Source: RXIX01 sp003989075 (GTDB lineage: Bacteria > Pseudomonadota > Gammaproteobacteria > Competibacterales > Competibacteraceae). Taken from it: DNA of 64,000 nucleotides. The notes below the pieces were generated by a model. That model was not told the origin of the DNA. It was given only the letters and a program-made list of their open reading frames with translations, and made no database searches. Shown one piece after another: positions 8,719 to 18,469 of this stretch. The DNA is taken from the NCBI GenBank assembly GCA_029780415.1, contig JAKOYN010000044.1, positions 72,871 to 136,870 on the forward strand. The letters are read 5' to 3'. Every line of letters starts with the position of its first letter. The first letter of the stretch is position 1. Position numbers and translations under genes: made by a program.

Positions 8719-10098
8719 TCACAGGAAGGTAGCGCCAACCGCGAACAGTCGTTCCACCTCGGGCACCCGCTTCTTGTCGACCAGAAACAGGATCACGTGA
8801 TCCTCGGATTCGATCATGGTGTCGTGGTGGCAGATGATCACTTCGTCACCGCGGGCGATGGCGCCGATGGTGGTGCCGGGCGGCAGGCGGATTTCCTCGA
8901 CACGCCGTCCGACTACCTTGGAGGTCTTGTAGTCGCCGTGCGCGACCGCTTCGATGGCTTCGGCGGCGCCGCGGCGCAGCGAATGCACCTTGGCCACGTC
9001 ACCGCGGCGCACATGGGTGAGCAGGCTGCCGATGGTAGCCTGCTGCGGTGAGATGGCGATGTCGATAATGCCCGAGGACTCGACCAGTTCGACATAGGAC
9101 ACCCGGTTGATCAACGCCATCACCTTGCGCGCGCCCATGCGCTTGGCCAGCATCGCCGAGAGGATGTTGGCTTCATCATCATTGGTCACCGCGCAGAACA
9201 CATCGACATGCTCGATGTTCTCCTGGCGCAGCAGGTTCTCGTCGGCAGCGTCGCCCTGCAGGACGATGGCGCGGCTGAGCCGCTCGCACAGACTCCGGCC
9301 GGTCTCAGGGTTGCGCTCGATGACCTTGACCTGGAAGCGTTCTTCCAGCGCCTGCGCCAGCCGGGCGCCGATGTGGCCACCGCCGGCAATGATCAGCCGC
9401 TTGACCATGCGGTCGAGCTTGCGCAGCTCGCTGACGATAGCGCGGGTGTTCTTGCGGGCGGCGACGAAGAAGACCTCGTCCTCCGCTTCGATGACCGTGT
9501 TGCCCTCGGGCATCACCGCACTGCCCTGGCGGAAGATCGCCGCCACCCGGGTTTCGATGCCCGGCATATGCTCGGGTAGGGTACGCAGGGCCTGGCCAAC
9601 CAGCGCGCTGCCCTCGTAGGCCTTGACGCCGACCAGTCGCACCTGGCCCTCGGCAAAGTCGAGCACCTGCAGCGAGCCGGGATGTTCGATGATGCGGTGG
9701 ATGTAGTCGGTGACCAGCTGTTCGGGGCTGATCAGCACATCGATCGGCAGCGCATCGTCCTTGAACAGGGTGCCCTGGTAGCGGATATAGCTGCCGGCGC
9801 GCACCCGGGCGATCTTGGTCGGGGTGTTGAATAGGGTATGGGCGATCTGGCAGGCGATCATGTTGACTTCGTCGTTATCAGTCAGCGCGATCAGCATGTC
9901 GGCATCGGCGATACCGGCCTGTTCGAGGATATCCGGATAGGAGGCATGGCCGCGAATGGTACGAATATCGAGCCGGTCCTGCAGGGCCTGCAGACGTTCG
10001 GCGTTGGCATCGACCACAGTGACATCGTTGGCCTCGCTGGCCAGGATGGTCGCCACCGAACCGCCGACCTGGCCGGCACCGAGAATCACGATCTTCAC
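8719..10098 (-). CDS. trkA: Trk potassium uptake regulator TrkA
   Basis: A 459-residue cytosolic NAD-binding subunit of the Trk potassium channel. It has two tandem RCK units: residues 1-230 start MKIVILGAGQVGGSVATIL and residues 231-459 start RLIIAGGGHIGARLAQAL, each with a Rossmann nucleotide site, followed by TrkA_C domains. The frame continues upstream, but the GTG at 10098 is preceded by CGGAGG six bases away and gives the family's usual length (458 in E. coli). It lies 19 bases after ntrX and ends the def-fmt-rsmB-DUF4390-ntrY-ntrX-trkA run. The membrane subunit TrkH is not in the window. Confidence 0.95.
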   Translation of the reverse strand: MKIVILGAGQVGGSVATILASEANDVTVVDANAERLQALQDRLDIRTIRGHASYPDILEQAGIADADMLIALTDNDEVNMIACQIAHTLFNTPTKIARVRAGSYIRYQGTLFKDDALPIDVLISPEQLVTDYIHRIIEHPGSLQVLDFAEGQVRLVGVKAYEGSALVGQALRTLPEHMPGIETRVAAIFRQGSAVMPEGNTVIEAEDEVFFVAARKNTRAIVSELRKLDRMVKRLIIAGGGHIGARLAQALEERFQVKVIERNPETGRSLCERLSRAIVLQGDAADENLLRQENIEHVDVFCAVTNDDEANILSAMLAKRMGARKVMALINRVSYVELVESSGIIDIAISPQQATIGSLLTHVRRGDVAKVHSLRRGAAEAIEAVAHGDYKTSKVVGRRVEEIRLPPGTTIGAIARGDEVIICHHDTMIESEDHVILFLVDKKRVPEVERLFAVGATFL

Positions 10099-10117
10099 AG
10101 GCAGCCTCCGCTGGCGT

Positions 10118-11488
10118 TCATTCGTCCAGAGCTTTCTTGGGGTCGATCCCCAGGGCACGCAATTTGCGATAGAGGTTGGTGCGCTCCATGCCGACCCGGT
10201 CGGCCAGACGCGCTACGTTGCCCTCACATTCGCGGAACTGCTGCATCAGATAGGCGCGTTCGAACTGTTCACGCGCCTCGCGCAGCGGCAGGTTGAGCGG
10301 AATGCTACCGACATCCGGCGATTTGGTATTGGTCGCGCCACGCACTGCGGCATCGACCTCGTCCTGGGCGATTTCCTCGTCGCCGCCGAGAATCAGCAGG
10401 CGCTGCACCAGGTTCTTCAGTTCGCGGATGTTGCCCGGCCAGCTGTAGTTGCGCAGCCGGTTCTGGGCCGCCAGGGTGAAATGGCGGTAGATGAGGCTTT
10501 CCTGATCGACGAAGTAGTTGACGTAGTAGTTGAGCAGCTCCGGCACGTCTTCGATGTGCTCGCGCAGCGGCGGCAGCTTGATCGGCACCACGTTGAGCTG
10601 ATAGTACAGATCCTCGCGAAAACGCCCGGCTGCTACTTCCTGATCCAGCTCGCGGTGGGTCGCGGCCACCACGCGCACGTTGACCCGCACCGGTTCCTTG
10701 CCACCGATGCGCAGGAAGGAGCCGTTTTCCAGGGCGCTGGCCAGCTTGGACTGGGCTTCCGAATCCATGTCGGCCAGCTCGTCGAGGAACAGGGTGCCGC
10801 CGCTGGCCTGTTCCAGGCGGCCGTAGTGGATGCGGTCGCCCTGCTCGGAGCCGAACAGTTCCAGACTGGCGTTCTCACGGGCGATCGAGCCGACGCCGAC
10901 ATCGATGAACGGCCCGCTGCGGCGCGGGCTGTGCGCGTGCAGGAAGCGGGCGTAGACCTCCTTGCCGGTGCCCGGTTCGCCAAAGATCAGCACCGGCGCA
11001 TCGTGCTGGGCGATGCGCAGCACCTGAGCGCGCAGCCGCTGCACGACGTCGCTGCGCCCGACCGGCTCGGCGACGATGCGCTGCTGGCGGCGCAGGTTCT
11101 GGTTCTCGCGCGCCAGCCGGTCAGCATCCAGGGCCCGCTCTACGGTCAGCAGCAGCTTGGCCATCGACAGCGGTTTCTCGATGAAGTCATAGGCACCCAG
11201 CCGGGTGGCCTCGACTGCGGTCTCGACCGTACCGTGCCCGGACATCATGATCACCGGACAGGGCAGATGATCGCCCTCGCTCCATTCCTTGAGCAGGGTG
11301 ATGCCGTCGGTATCGGGCATCCAGATATCGAGCAGGATCAGGTCAGGGCGCTGGGCACGGCGCGCTTCGCGGGCGGCAGCGGCGTTCTCGGCGATCGCCA
11401 CGGCGTACCCTTCGTCTTCGAGAATCTCCTTGACGAGATCGCGAATGTCGGGTTCGTCATCGACGACCAGAATGTAAGGCGCACTCAT
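10118..11488 (-). CDS. ntrX: NtrX-family response regulator lacking the sigma-54 GAFTGA loop
   Basis: A 456-residue response regulator: REC domain (residues 1-125, phospho-acceptor Asp in LILLDIWMP), AAA+ domain (about 140-370) and a Fis-type helix-turn-helix (about 415-450, GNVARLADRVGMERTNLYRKLRALG). Walker A is GEPGTGKEVYARF, Walker B GGTLFLDELADM. The GAFTGA loop that contacts sigma-54 is missing: after ELFG the sequence is SEQGDRIHYGRLEQA. This agrees with the idea that some NtrX proteins bind DNA and act without sigma-54. The ATG overlaps the ntrY stop by four bases, so the pair is co-translated, and trkA follows. Confidence 0.92.
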   Translation of the reverse strand: MSAPYILVVDDEPDIRDLVKEILEDEGYAVAIAENAAAAREARRAQRPDLILLDIWMPDTDGITLLKEWSEGDHLPCPVIMMSGHGTVETAVEATRLGAYDFIEKPLSMAKLLLTVERALDADRLARENQNLRRQQRIVAEPVGRSDVVQRLRAQVLRIAQHDAPVLIFGEPGTGKEVYARFLHAHSPRRSGPFIDVGVGSIARENASLELFGSEQGDRIHYGRLEQASGGTLFLDELADMDSEAQSKLASALENGSFLRIGGKEPVRVNVRVVAATHRELDQEVAAGRFREDLYYQLNVVPIKLPPLREHIEDVPELLNYYVNYFVDQESLIYRHFTLAAQNRLRNYSWPGNIRELKNLVQRLLILGGDEEIAQDEVDAAVRGATNTKSPDVGSIPLNLPLREAREQFERAYLMQQFRECEGNVARLADRVGMERTNLYRKLRALGIDPKKALDE

Positions 11489-13728
11489 CCGGTCTCCTTA
11501 TCGGGATTCAACGGCTCAACCTGGGGCGCGGAAGCAGGATGCGCGCCGGTGCCATCCTGGTGCAGGGGCAGCCAGATTGCCACCCGGGCACCACCTTCCG
11601 CAGGGGACTCCAACTGAATCCAGCCGCCGTGTTCCTCAACGATTTTCTTGACAATCGCTAATCCTAGCCCGGTTCCCTTGGGTTTGGTAGTCACATAGGG
11701 TTCAAAGGCGCTGCCGAGAATCGTGTCGGGGAAGCCCGGTCCATTATCGCGCACGCTCAATTCGACACAGTCGGCGCCGACGGCGTGCTCGCGACGGGTG
11801 GCGATCCACAGGGTCGAGCCCTGGCCGTCACGCATGGCCTCAATGGCGTTCTTGACCAGGTTATGCAGCAACTGGCGCAGGCGCACCTTGTCGGCGTGGA
11901 TGCGCAGCGGTTCATCAGCCAGATCAAGGCGGATTTCCACCCCGGCTGGATAGTCGCGATACAGATAGAGCACTTCGGTGATGAACTCGTTCAGTTCCAG
12001 CGGCGCCAGTTGCAGGCGCGGCGGCCGGGCGTATTCATTGAAGGCATCTACCATCTCCTTCATCGCCTGCACCTGCTGGATGATGGTGTGGGTGCCGCGA
12101 TCGAGGATCTTGCCCTGTTCGGCATCAAACAGCTTCAGGTACTTGTGGCGGATGCGCTCGGTGGCCAGCTGGATCGGCGTCAGCGGGTTCTTGATCTCAT
12201 GGGCCAGGCGCCGTGCGACCTCGGCCCAGGCCGCATCGCGCTCGGCCCGCACCAGATGGGTAATGTCGTCGAAAACGATCACGTGACCGCCGCGCAGGCC
12301 GACCGCATCCGGCAGCGCGCTGCCCCGGCACATCAGGATGCGCCGCCCAGCGCCGCTGAACCAGGCAATTTCCTGGCGCCAGTCACCGCCCTGCGCCATG
12401 CGCGGACCGATCGCATCGATCAGGTCCTGCAGCACCGGGTGCTCGGCGATGATGCGCTGGCTGTCGGCGCCGATCAGCGCCTGCAGGTCGACGCCGAGAA
12501 TCTGGCTGGCGGCGGCATTGCTGGTGTTGAGCCGCCCGGCATAATCGATCGTCATCACCCCTGAGGACAGTCGCGCCAGCACCGTTTCCAGATAGGCGCG
12601 CTGGCTTTCCAGCAATTCCTGGCTGCGCTGGGCAATGTCGCGGGCCTGGGCCAGATTGCGGGTCATCTGGTTGAAGGATTCCACCAGGAAGCCGAGTTCA
12701 TCGCTGCCGGCGCGCGCTAATTGCTTGTCAAACTGCCCGGCGGCCACCGCCTGAGTGCCGGCGGCCAGATGGCGCAGCGGCTGCACCAAGCGTCGCGCGG
12801 TGTAAAAGGCTGCCCAGAACGCCGCCAGCACCGCCAGCAGCAGCGCCAGCGACAGGGTCAGGGTAAAACTGGCCTTGAGCGGCGTGCGCAGAAACATCAG
12901 ACCTTTGTAGCTGTCAACCGCCTCCTGCACCGCGTCACCGAGCAGGCTCAGGCGGTCGGTGACCGGGAACAGGGCCTGCAGCAGCAGCTTATCGCTGTTC
13001 ATGCCGCTGACCGGCACCACCACGCGGATATGAAAACCGGCATCGCGCCCCGGCTCCAGGCTGACGTAATTGCGCCCCTGCTGCACCTGCAGCAGCACGG
13101 TATCCGGTGGCGAATTAGGCAGGATGATGCTCGGGTCAGCCGTGGCCGTGGCGACAATGCGCCCGCTGTCATCGAACAGGGTCAGCTCGTCGGCCTCGCC
13201 GATGTCGAGCAGTTCATCCAGGCGCCGGCCGATCTGCTCGCCTTCGCTTTCGGCGATGCTGGTGGCGATACGGGTGGTCTGGCGCAGCACCGCGCGCATG
13301 CGCAGATCCAGCGCCGTGCGACTCAGTTCCAGGGCGTCTTCCAGGCCGCGATCGACGCGCACGTCGAACCAGCTATCGATACTGCGCTGCAGGACATGCA
13401 GCGAGAAGCCATAGACCATCGCCACCGGGACGATCGCCAGCACCGCGAAGATGACGGCCAGACGCAGAGTCAGGCGTGCGCCAGGTACCTGGCGATGGTA
13501 CAGGCGCAGCAGCCCGACCAGGTTGTAGATAATCAGCGCTGCCAGGGCCGCCAGCCCCAGCGCGCTGACCGGCAGCAGCCAGAAATACAGCCGTTCAAAT
13601 TGCACCGCGGCGGTGCTCGCCCAGGCCAGCAACACCAGCAGCACCAGCAGCAGGCCAAACAGCAGCAGCGCCGGGGTCAGACCCTGGCCGCGCGCCAGAC
13701 GCCGGATCAGAGCGGCCATGTGAACCAT
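11485..13728 (-). CDS. ntrY: NtrY-family membrane sensor histidine kinase
   Basis: A 747-residue kinase. There are three N-terminal membrane segments (about residues 20-110), a periplasmic region, a fourth membrane segment (FTLTLSLALLLAVLAAFWAAF), then HAMP (about 310-365), PAS (about 370-480), the HisKA box RLAHEIKNPLTPIQL (His about 505) and HATPase with DNGPGFPD and GTGLGLAIVKKIV. It is the cognate sensor of NtrX, with which it overlaps by four bases. The start overlaps the end of the DUF4390 gene. Family members respond to nitrogen or redox state; in this species the signal is not known. An alternative start is the ATG at 13719. Confidence 0.95.
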   Translation of the reverse strand: MVHMAALIRRLARGQGLTPALLLFGLLLVLLVLLAWASTAAVQFERLYFWLLPVSALGLAALAALIIYNLVGLLRLYHRQVPGARLTLRLAVIFAVLAIVPVAMVYGFSLHVLQRSIDSWFDVRVDRGLEDALELSRTALDLRMRAVLRQTTRIATSIAESEGEQIGRRLDELLDIGEADELTLFDDSGRIVATATADPSIILPNSPPDTVLLQVQQGRNYVSLEPGRDAGFHIRVVVPVSGMNSDKLLLQALFPVTDRLSLLGDAVQEAVDSYKGLMFLRTPLKASFTLTLSLALLLAVLAAFWAAFYTARRLVQPLRHLAAGTQAVAAGQFDKQLARAGSDELGFLVESFNQMTRNLAQARDIAQRSQELLESQRAYLETVLARLSSGVMTIDYAGRLNTSNAAASQILGVDLQALIGADSQRIIAEHPVLQDLIDAIGPRMAQGGDWRQEIAWFSGAGRRILMCRGSALPDAVGLRGGHVIVFDDITHLVRAERDAAWAEVARRLAHEIKNPLTPIQLATERIRHKYLKLFDAEQGKILDRGTHTIIQQVQAMKEMVDAFNEYARPPRLQLAPLELNEFITEVLYLYRDYPAGVEIRLDLADEPLRIHADKVRLRQLLHNLVKNAIEAMRDGQGSTLWIATRREHAVGADCVELSVRDNGPGFPDTILGSAFEPYVTTKPKGTGLGLAIVKKIVEEHGGWIQLESPAEGGARVAIWLPLHQDGTGAHPASAPQVEPLNPDKETG

Positions 13729-14294
13729 TCGCTGCTCAGACGCCAGTCCTCGGACAGATAGGCAAACAGTCGCAACGGTGCCGGCAGCGCCTCCAGATCA
13801 AGTCGGACCTGCAGCGCGCCTTCGTAGCGCCCATCAGCCGGCAGCAGACTCTGGTCCAGGAGCGGAAAATCATGCACCTGACCCATGAACTCCAGCGCCG
13901 CACCCAGGGTGGTGAAGCCACGGCGTTCACCGCTATTGAGCGTGTTGACCAGATACTGGCGGCTTAAGGTGTGATATTCGAGGCGGAAGCGCTGCGCCAG
14001 GGTGTAGACGGTTTCATCCCAGACCCAGGGCCGGCGCCGCCGCACCTCCATCTGCAATTCCACGGTCAACGGAACGCCATTGCGCAAGGCGTCTAGAGCC
14101 GCATTGCTGAAGCGATATTCAATACTGGCATTCAGACGGTAGACGCCCTGTTCCAGGCGGGTCGAGGCTTCGCGCACCTCGAAACCCACCGCCCAGGCGC
14201 TGCGTATGCCGAGCAGGGCGAGCAGCACCAGCGCGCCGAACAGCACAGCGCCGCTCAGATGGCCAAACCGCTGGGGAAAGCAGGCAGCGGTCAC
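13707..14294 (-). CDS. DUF4390 domain-containing protein
   Basis: A 195-residue protein with an N-terminal hydrophobic segment (VLFGALVLLALLGIRSAWA, about residues 15-35) that could be a signal anchor, followed by the DUF4390 domain: FEVREASTRLEQGVYRLNASIEYRFS, LRNGVPLTVELQMEVRRRRPW and the terminal FAYLSEDWRLSSEWFTWPL. The function of the family is unknown. It usually lies between rsmB and ntrY, as here, overlapping rsmB by four bases and ntrY by about 20, so it is translationally coupled to both. A role in envelope sensing with NtrY is a guess from gene order. Confidence 0.9.
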   Translation of the reverse strand: MTAACFPQRFGHLSGAVLFGALVLLALLGIRSAWAVGFEVREASTRLEQGVYRLNASIEYRFSNAALDALRNGVPLTVELQMEVRRRRPWVWDETVYTLAQRFRLEYHTLSRQYLVNTLNSGERRGFTTLGAALEFMGQVHDFPLLDQSLLPADGRYEGALQVRLDLEALPAPLRLFAYLSEDWRLSSEWFTWPL

Positions 14295-15610
14295 GATGTT
14301 CCGTCCGTGGTCTGCCGCACCAGCACGGCATAGTAAAAGCCGTCCATGCCCGCCGTGCCGGGCAGTATCTGGCGCCCGTGGTGCAGCGCCCGCCCCCAGT
14401 CGGCGACGATCGGCACCTCGCGGGCATCGGCATGCGCGGCGAGAAAGGCGGCGATGACGGCTTCGTTTTCCTGGCGCAGTACCGAGCAGGTGGCGTACAG
14501 CAGCCGGCCACCGGGCCGCAGCAGTGGCCAGAGTGCGGCAAGCAGTTCGCCCTGTTGCGTGGCCAGCGCGGCGATATCGGTCGCGCGCCGCAGCAGCTTG
14601 ATATCGGGATGACGGCGGATCACACCACTGGCCGAGCAGGGCGCGTCGAGCAGGATGCGGTCATAGGGCTGGCCGTCCCACCAGCCGGCCGGCGCGCGGG
14701 CATCGCCGACCAGCAGCGTGGCACTCAGGCCCAGGCGCTGCAGATTGGCCCGCACCCGTTCCAGGCGCGCCGGGTCCTGGTCCAGGGCAGTCAGCTTCAG
14801 ATCGGAAACCTGTTCCAGCAGATGCCCGGTCTTGCCGCCAGGCGCGGCGCAGGCATCCAGCACCCGCTGACCGGGTTCGGCGGCAAGCAGCGGCGCGGCC
14901 AGTTGCGCGGCGGCATCCTGCACCGAAACCGCGCCTGTGGCGAAGCCCGGCAGCGTGAGCGGCTCAACCGGCTCGTCCAGAATCAAGGCACTGTCAACGC
15001 CCGCGACCGGCGCAGCGCGATGTCCGGATGCGGCGAGCAGCGCCTGATAATCGGCGCGGCTGTGCTGGCGGGTGTTGATCCGCAGGGTGAATGGTGGCCG
15101 GGCATTGTTGGCAGCGACCAGATCGGGCCAGTCGTCCGGCCAGTCCCGGCGCAGGCATTGCAGCAGCCAGCGCGGGTGCGCGGTTTGCGCGTCCTCGCGG
15201 GTCGCCAGGGCCGCAGTCAGTTCAGCACGCCGGCGCACAGCATTGCGCAGCAGTGCATTACTCAAACCCACCGCCCAGGGACGCTGCAGGGTATGCGCGG
15301 CGGCTACGGTTTCGGCAACGGCGGCGTGCTCGGGCATGCGCAGATGCCAGAGCTGATACAGGCCCACCAGCAGCAGGGCGCGCACCGTGTGTTCACCGGG
15401 CGCCAGCGGTCGCTGCAGCAGCAGATCCAGCAGTGCCTGCAACTGCGGCTGCCAGCGGCATACGCCATAGCAGAGTTCCTGCAGCAGGCCGCGATCGCGT
15501 GGTGTGGTCCGCGCCAGCGCCGGTGGCAGCACGCTGGCCAATGACTGGCCCTCGCCGAGTACCGCGGCCAGGGTCCGGGCCGCCAGCGCGCGCATGTTAG
15601 CCGCGCTCAT
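14291..15610 (-). CDS. rsmB: 16S rRNA (cytosine-967-C5)-methyltransferase RsmB
   Basis: A 439-residue enzyme. The N-terminal NusB-like RNA-binding domain (residues 1-140) is followed by a Rossmann SAM-methyltransferase domain. The SAM site is VLDACAAPGGKTGHLLE and the two catalytic cysteines occur in LDAPCSASGVIRRHPD and LLYATCSVLRQENE. It methylates C967 in 16S rRNA. It overlaps fmt by four bases upstream and DUF4390 downstream, matching the fmt-rsmB order found in E. coli and Pseudomonas. Confidence 0.96.
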   Translation of the reverse strand: MSAANMRALAARTLAAVLGEGQSLASVLPPALARTTPRDRGLLQELCYGVCRWQPQLQALLDLLLQRPLAPGEHTVRALLLVGLYQLWHLRMPEHAAVAETVAAAHTLQRPWAVGLSNALLRNAVRRRAELTAALATREDAQTAHPRWLLQCLRRDWPDDWPDLVAANNARPPFTLRINTRQHSRADYQALLAASGHRAAPVAGVDSALILDEPVEPLTLPGFATGAVSVQDAAAQLAAPLLAAEPGQRVLDACAAPGGKTGHLLEQVSDLKLTALDQDPARLERVRANLQRLGLSATLLVGDARAPAGWWDGQPYDRILLDAPCSASGVIRRHPDIKLLRRATDIAALATQQGELLAALWPLLRPGGRLLYATCSVLRQENEAVIAAFLAAHADAREVPIVADWGRALHHGRQILPGTAGMDGFYYAVLVRQTTDGTS

Positions 15611-16560
15611 GCCATCCCGCCCAGACGCCGGCCCAGCAATCGGCGGGCATTCAGGAACGCCGCTGCCGGCTGCGGGCGGCCGCCGGGCAGTTGCAGTTCC
15701 AGCAGATGCAGTACGCCGGCACCGGTGGCTACCACGATGGATTCGCGGGTTTCCCGCAGCACCGTACCCGGGGGCGCGCTGCTGCCTTCATCCTCGGCGC
15801 GAGCCCGCCAGATGCGCAGCATCAGGCCATCATCGAGCGGCGTCTGCGCCACCGGCGCCGGGTTGAAGGCCAGCACCTGCCGTTCCAGATCCAGAGCGGG
15901 CCGCGACCAGTCCAGGGTTGCTTCGGCCTTATCGATCTTGGCCGCGTAGATGGCCAGGGTGGCGTCCTGCGGTTCCGGCTGGAGGTGACCGGCCAGCAGC
16001 GCCGGCAGCACCGCCAGCAGAGTTTCGGCACCGAGCACGGCCAGACGCTCCTGCAGCGCGCCGGCGGTCGTGCCGCGCGCGATCGGACAGGCGGCGCGGG
16101 CGTACACCGGCCCAGTATCAAGACCGGCTTCCATGTGCATGATGCACACGCCGCTTTCGGCATCACCGGCCAGCAGGGCGCGCTGAATCGGCGCCGCACC
16201 GCGCCAGCGCGGCAGCAGCGAGGCATGGACATTGATACAACCCAGCCGGGGGATGGCCAGCACCGCCGGCGGTAGAATCAGGCCATAGGCCGCCACCACC
16301 AGCAGGTCCGGGGCCAGCGCCGCCAGTTCAGCCTGCACAGCGGCATCGCGCAGAGTGATCGGCTGATGGACCGGCAGGGCGGCGGCCAGCGCATGCTGCT
16401 TGACCGGACTTGGGCGCGGCTGACGACCCCGGCCCGCGGGCCGGTCGGGCTGGGTATAAACTGCGCTGAGTGGATACCCGGCCCGCAGCAGGGCATCCAG
16501 GCTGGGCACGGCGAATTCGGGGGTGCCGGCAAAAAGCAGGCGCGGCGGAGAGCTCATCAT
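15607..16560 (-). CDS. fmt: Methionyl-tRNA formyltransferase
   Basis: A 317-residue enzyme that formylates initiator Met-tRNA. It opens MMSSPPRLLFAGTPEFAVPSLDALL, with the family's AGTPxFA start. The catalytic region VHASLLPRWRGAAPIQRALLAGD carries the conserved His, and the Asp is in MHMEAGLDTGPVY. The C-terminal domain, INARNPxP-like in other species, is AFNPAPVAQTPLDD here. It sits between def and rsmB and overlaps rsmB by four bases. Slight variation of the start between the two adjacent ATGs (16560, 16557) is possible. Confidence 0.96.
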   Translation of the reverse strand: MMSSPPRLLFAGTPEFAVPSLDALLRAGYPLSAVYTQPDRPAGRGRQPRPSPVKQHALAAALPVHQPITLRDAAVQAELAALAPDLLVVAAYGLILPPAVLAIPRLGCINVHASLLPRWRGAAPIQRALLAGDAESGVCIMHMEAGLDTGPVYARAACPIARGTTAGALQERLAVLGAETLLAVLPALLAGHLQPEPQDATLAIYAAKIDKAEATLDWSRPALDLERQVLAFNPAPVAQTPLDDGLMLRIWRARAEDEGSSAPPGTVLRETRESIVVATGAGVLHLLELQLPGGRPQPAAAFLNARRLLGRRLGGMA

Positions 16561-16645
16561 ACGGGTATCAGTTCAGGCGCAGCCCGGATGGCCGGGTCGC
16601 CGGTGAAGCGGCCGGGCCGGCCGCGGTGGCAGCGGCGCCCATCAA

Positions 16646-17158
16646 TCAGGACGCGCGCGATTCATGACGGGACTGCTTTTCCAGCTTCTTGCGAATCCGT
16701 TCGCGTTTGAGTGTCGATAGATAATCGACGAACAGCCGGCCATCCAGGTGATCCAGTTCATGCTGGATGCACACCGCCAGCAGGCCGCTGGCGTCGATTT
16801 CAAAGGCATCGCCTCTGCGATCCAGAGCGCTGACCCGCACCCGCTGGGCGCGGCGCACCGTCTCATAAAAGCCCGGCACTGACAGACAGCCCTCCTCCAT
16901 GTCATCCTCACCCTCGCGTTCCAACAGGGTAGGATTGATCAGCACCAGCGGCTGATTCTTGGCGTCGGATACGTCGATAACGATGATCCGGCGCTGGACG
17001 TTCACCTGGGTCGCCGCCAGACCGATACCCGGCGCCGCATACATGGTTTCGAGCATGTCGTCGACCAGGGTGCGCACGCTGTCGTCAACCGTTTCAACCG
17101 GCAGCGCGGATTTGCGCAGGCGCGGATCGGGAAAATGCAGGATGGTCAATTGTGACAT
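16646..17158 (-). CDS. def: Peptide deformylase
   Basis: A 170-residue metallo-enzyme removing N-terminal formyl groups from new proteins. The three family motifs are visible: GIGLAATQV (about residue 45), EGCLSVPGF (about 90) and QHELDHLDG (about 132), giving the Cys and two His metal ligands and catalytic Glu. The start MSQLTILHFPDPRLRK at 17158 has GGAG eight bases upstream; the frame runs further but that part is not conserved. It is the first gene of the def-fmt-rsmB operon and is divergent from the LysM gene. Confidence 0.96.
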   Translation of the reverse strand: MSQLTILHFPDPRLRKSALPVETVDDSVRTLVDDMLETMYAAPGIGLAATQVNVQRRIIVIDVSDAKNQPLVLINPTLLEREGEDDMEEGCLSVPGFYETVRRAQRVRVSALDRRGDAFEIDASGLLAVCIQHELDHLDGRLFVDYLSTLKRERIRKKLEKQSRHESRAS

Positions 17159-17305
17159 TGGCGACTCCGTGGGTGCCCCGCTCAATGAGGCAGCAGTTAG
17201 CCGATTGGAAATCATACGAGAAACCCGCGCGCGGCGGCTATACTTTGCGCGATGGCAGCGATTCGCTACACTCCCGCCCGCTTCTCCGGAGGATGAGCAA
17301 GGACC

Positions 17306-18469
17306 ATGAACACCCCGCGTTCCTCAAGGCCCCTTGGACCGGCTCTGTCGCTGGCGCTCGTGGTTCTGCTTGGCGCCTGCGCCCAGAATCCAGCGGCCAC
17401 CGATGCTGCCGGCACACCCGGCGCGGCCGAGCCACCACCCCCACTGGGCGCCAGCGCTGCCGCGCCGACTCCGCCCGCCACAGCACCGACCGCTGCCAGC
17501 GAAGCCGTGGCTGTGCGTCCGGATCGCCCCGAGACCTACACGGTGGCGCCAGGTGATACCCTGTGGAGCATCGCTGCACGCTTCCTGAAAAAACCCTGGC
17601 AGTGGCGTGAGATCTGGCGCCAGAATCCACAACTGCGCAATCCTAACCGCATCTATCCGGGCGATGTGCTGCGCTTCAGCTACACCGCCGACGGCCAGCC
17701 GCAATTGCAGGTAGCCGAGCGCGAGGACGTGCCGCTGCTCAAGCTGTCGCCGCAGGTGCGCGCCGAGGCGCTCACCCAGCCGATCCCGCCGGTACCGCGT
17801 GACGCCATCGATTCCTTCCTGACCCGGGCGCAGATCCTCAGCGAGCGCGAGTGGCAGCAGATGCCCTACATCATCGCTGACGACGAGAATCAGGTGGTCT
17901 ATACGAACCGCGACCGGGTTTATGCCCGCGGTGCTCTGTTCGACCAGCCGCGCTATCAGGTGTTCCGCCCCGGCGAGGCGCTGCTCGACCCCGGTTCCGG
18001 CCAATCTCTGGGCGTCGCCGGCCTGTATCTGGGCGTGGCGGTGCTGGAACGCGACGAGGACCCGGCCAGCTTCCTGCTCAGCGAGGTGATCGGCCCGGTG
18101 CGTGCCGGCGACCGGCTGCTGCCGGTTGACGAGGAGCGTGAGCTGTACAACTTCGAACCACATCCGGTGCCGCCCGATACCGAGGGCCTCATCATCGCCA
18201 AGCTCGATCCCGATGTGACGCAGATCACCCAGTACAGCAGCGTTATCGTCAATCTCGGCGCCCAGGAAGGCATGGAGCCGGGCCATGTGCTGGCTATCTA
18301 CGGTAAGCCGCGCACGGTTGTCGATCCGATCTCCGGAAATGATGTGCAATTGCCCGGCGAACGCGCCGGGCTGCTGATGCTGTACAAGATCCACGATCTG
18401 GTCAGCTACGCTCTGGTGATGCAGGCCGAACGCGCTATCCGCATGAATGATCGGGTGACGACGCCCTGA
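17306..18469 (+). CDS. LysM-domain lipoprotein
   Basis: A 387-residue exported protein. The N-terminus has a lipoprotein signal ending in the lipobox LGAC (about residue 25), followed by an Ala/Pro-rich linker and one LysM domain, YTVAPGDTLWSIAARF to IYPGDVLRFSY (about residues 75-125). The rest, rich in strands, is typical of the LysM proteins found divergent from def and upstream of dprA in gammaproteobacteria. It should bind peptidoglycan at the envelope; its precise role is unknown. The 3' end overlaps the reading frame of dprA. Confidence 0.92.
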   Translation: MNTPRSSRPLGPALSLALVVLLGACAQNPAATDAAGTPGAAEPPPPLGASAAAPTPPATAPTAASEAVAVRPDRPETYTVAPGDTLWSIAARFLKKPWQWREIWRQNPQLRNPNRIYPGDVLRFSYTADGQPQLQVAEREDVPLLKLSPQVRAEALTQPIPPVPRDAIDSFLTRAQILSEREWQQMPYIIADDENQVVYTNRDRVYARGALFDQPRYQVFRPGEALLDPGSGQSLGVAGLYLGVAVLERDEDPASFLLSEVIGPVRAGDRLLPVDEERELYNFEPHPVPPDTEGLIIAKLDPDVTQITQYSSVIVNLGAQEGMEPGHVLAIYGKPRTVVDPISGNDVQLPGERAGLLMLYKIHDLVSYALVMQAERAIRMNDRVTTP

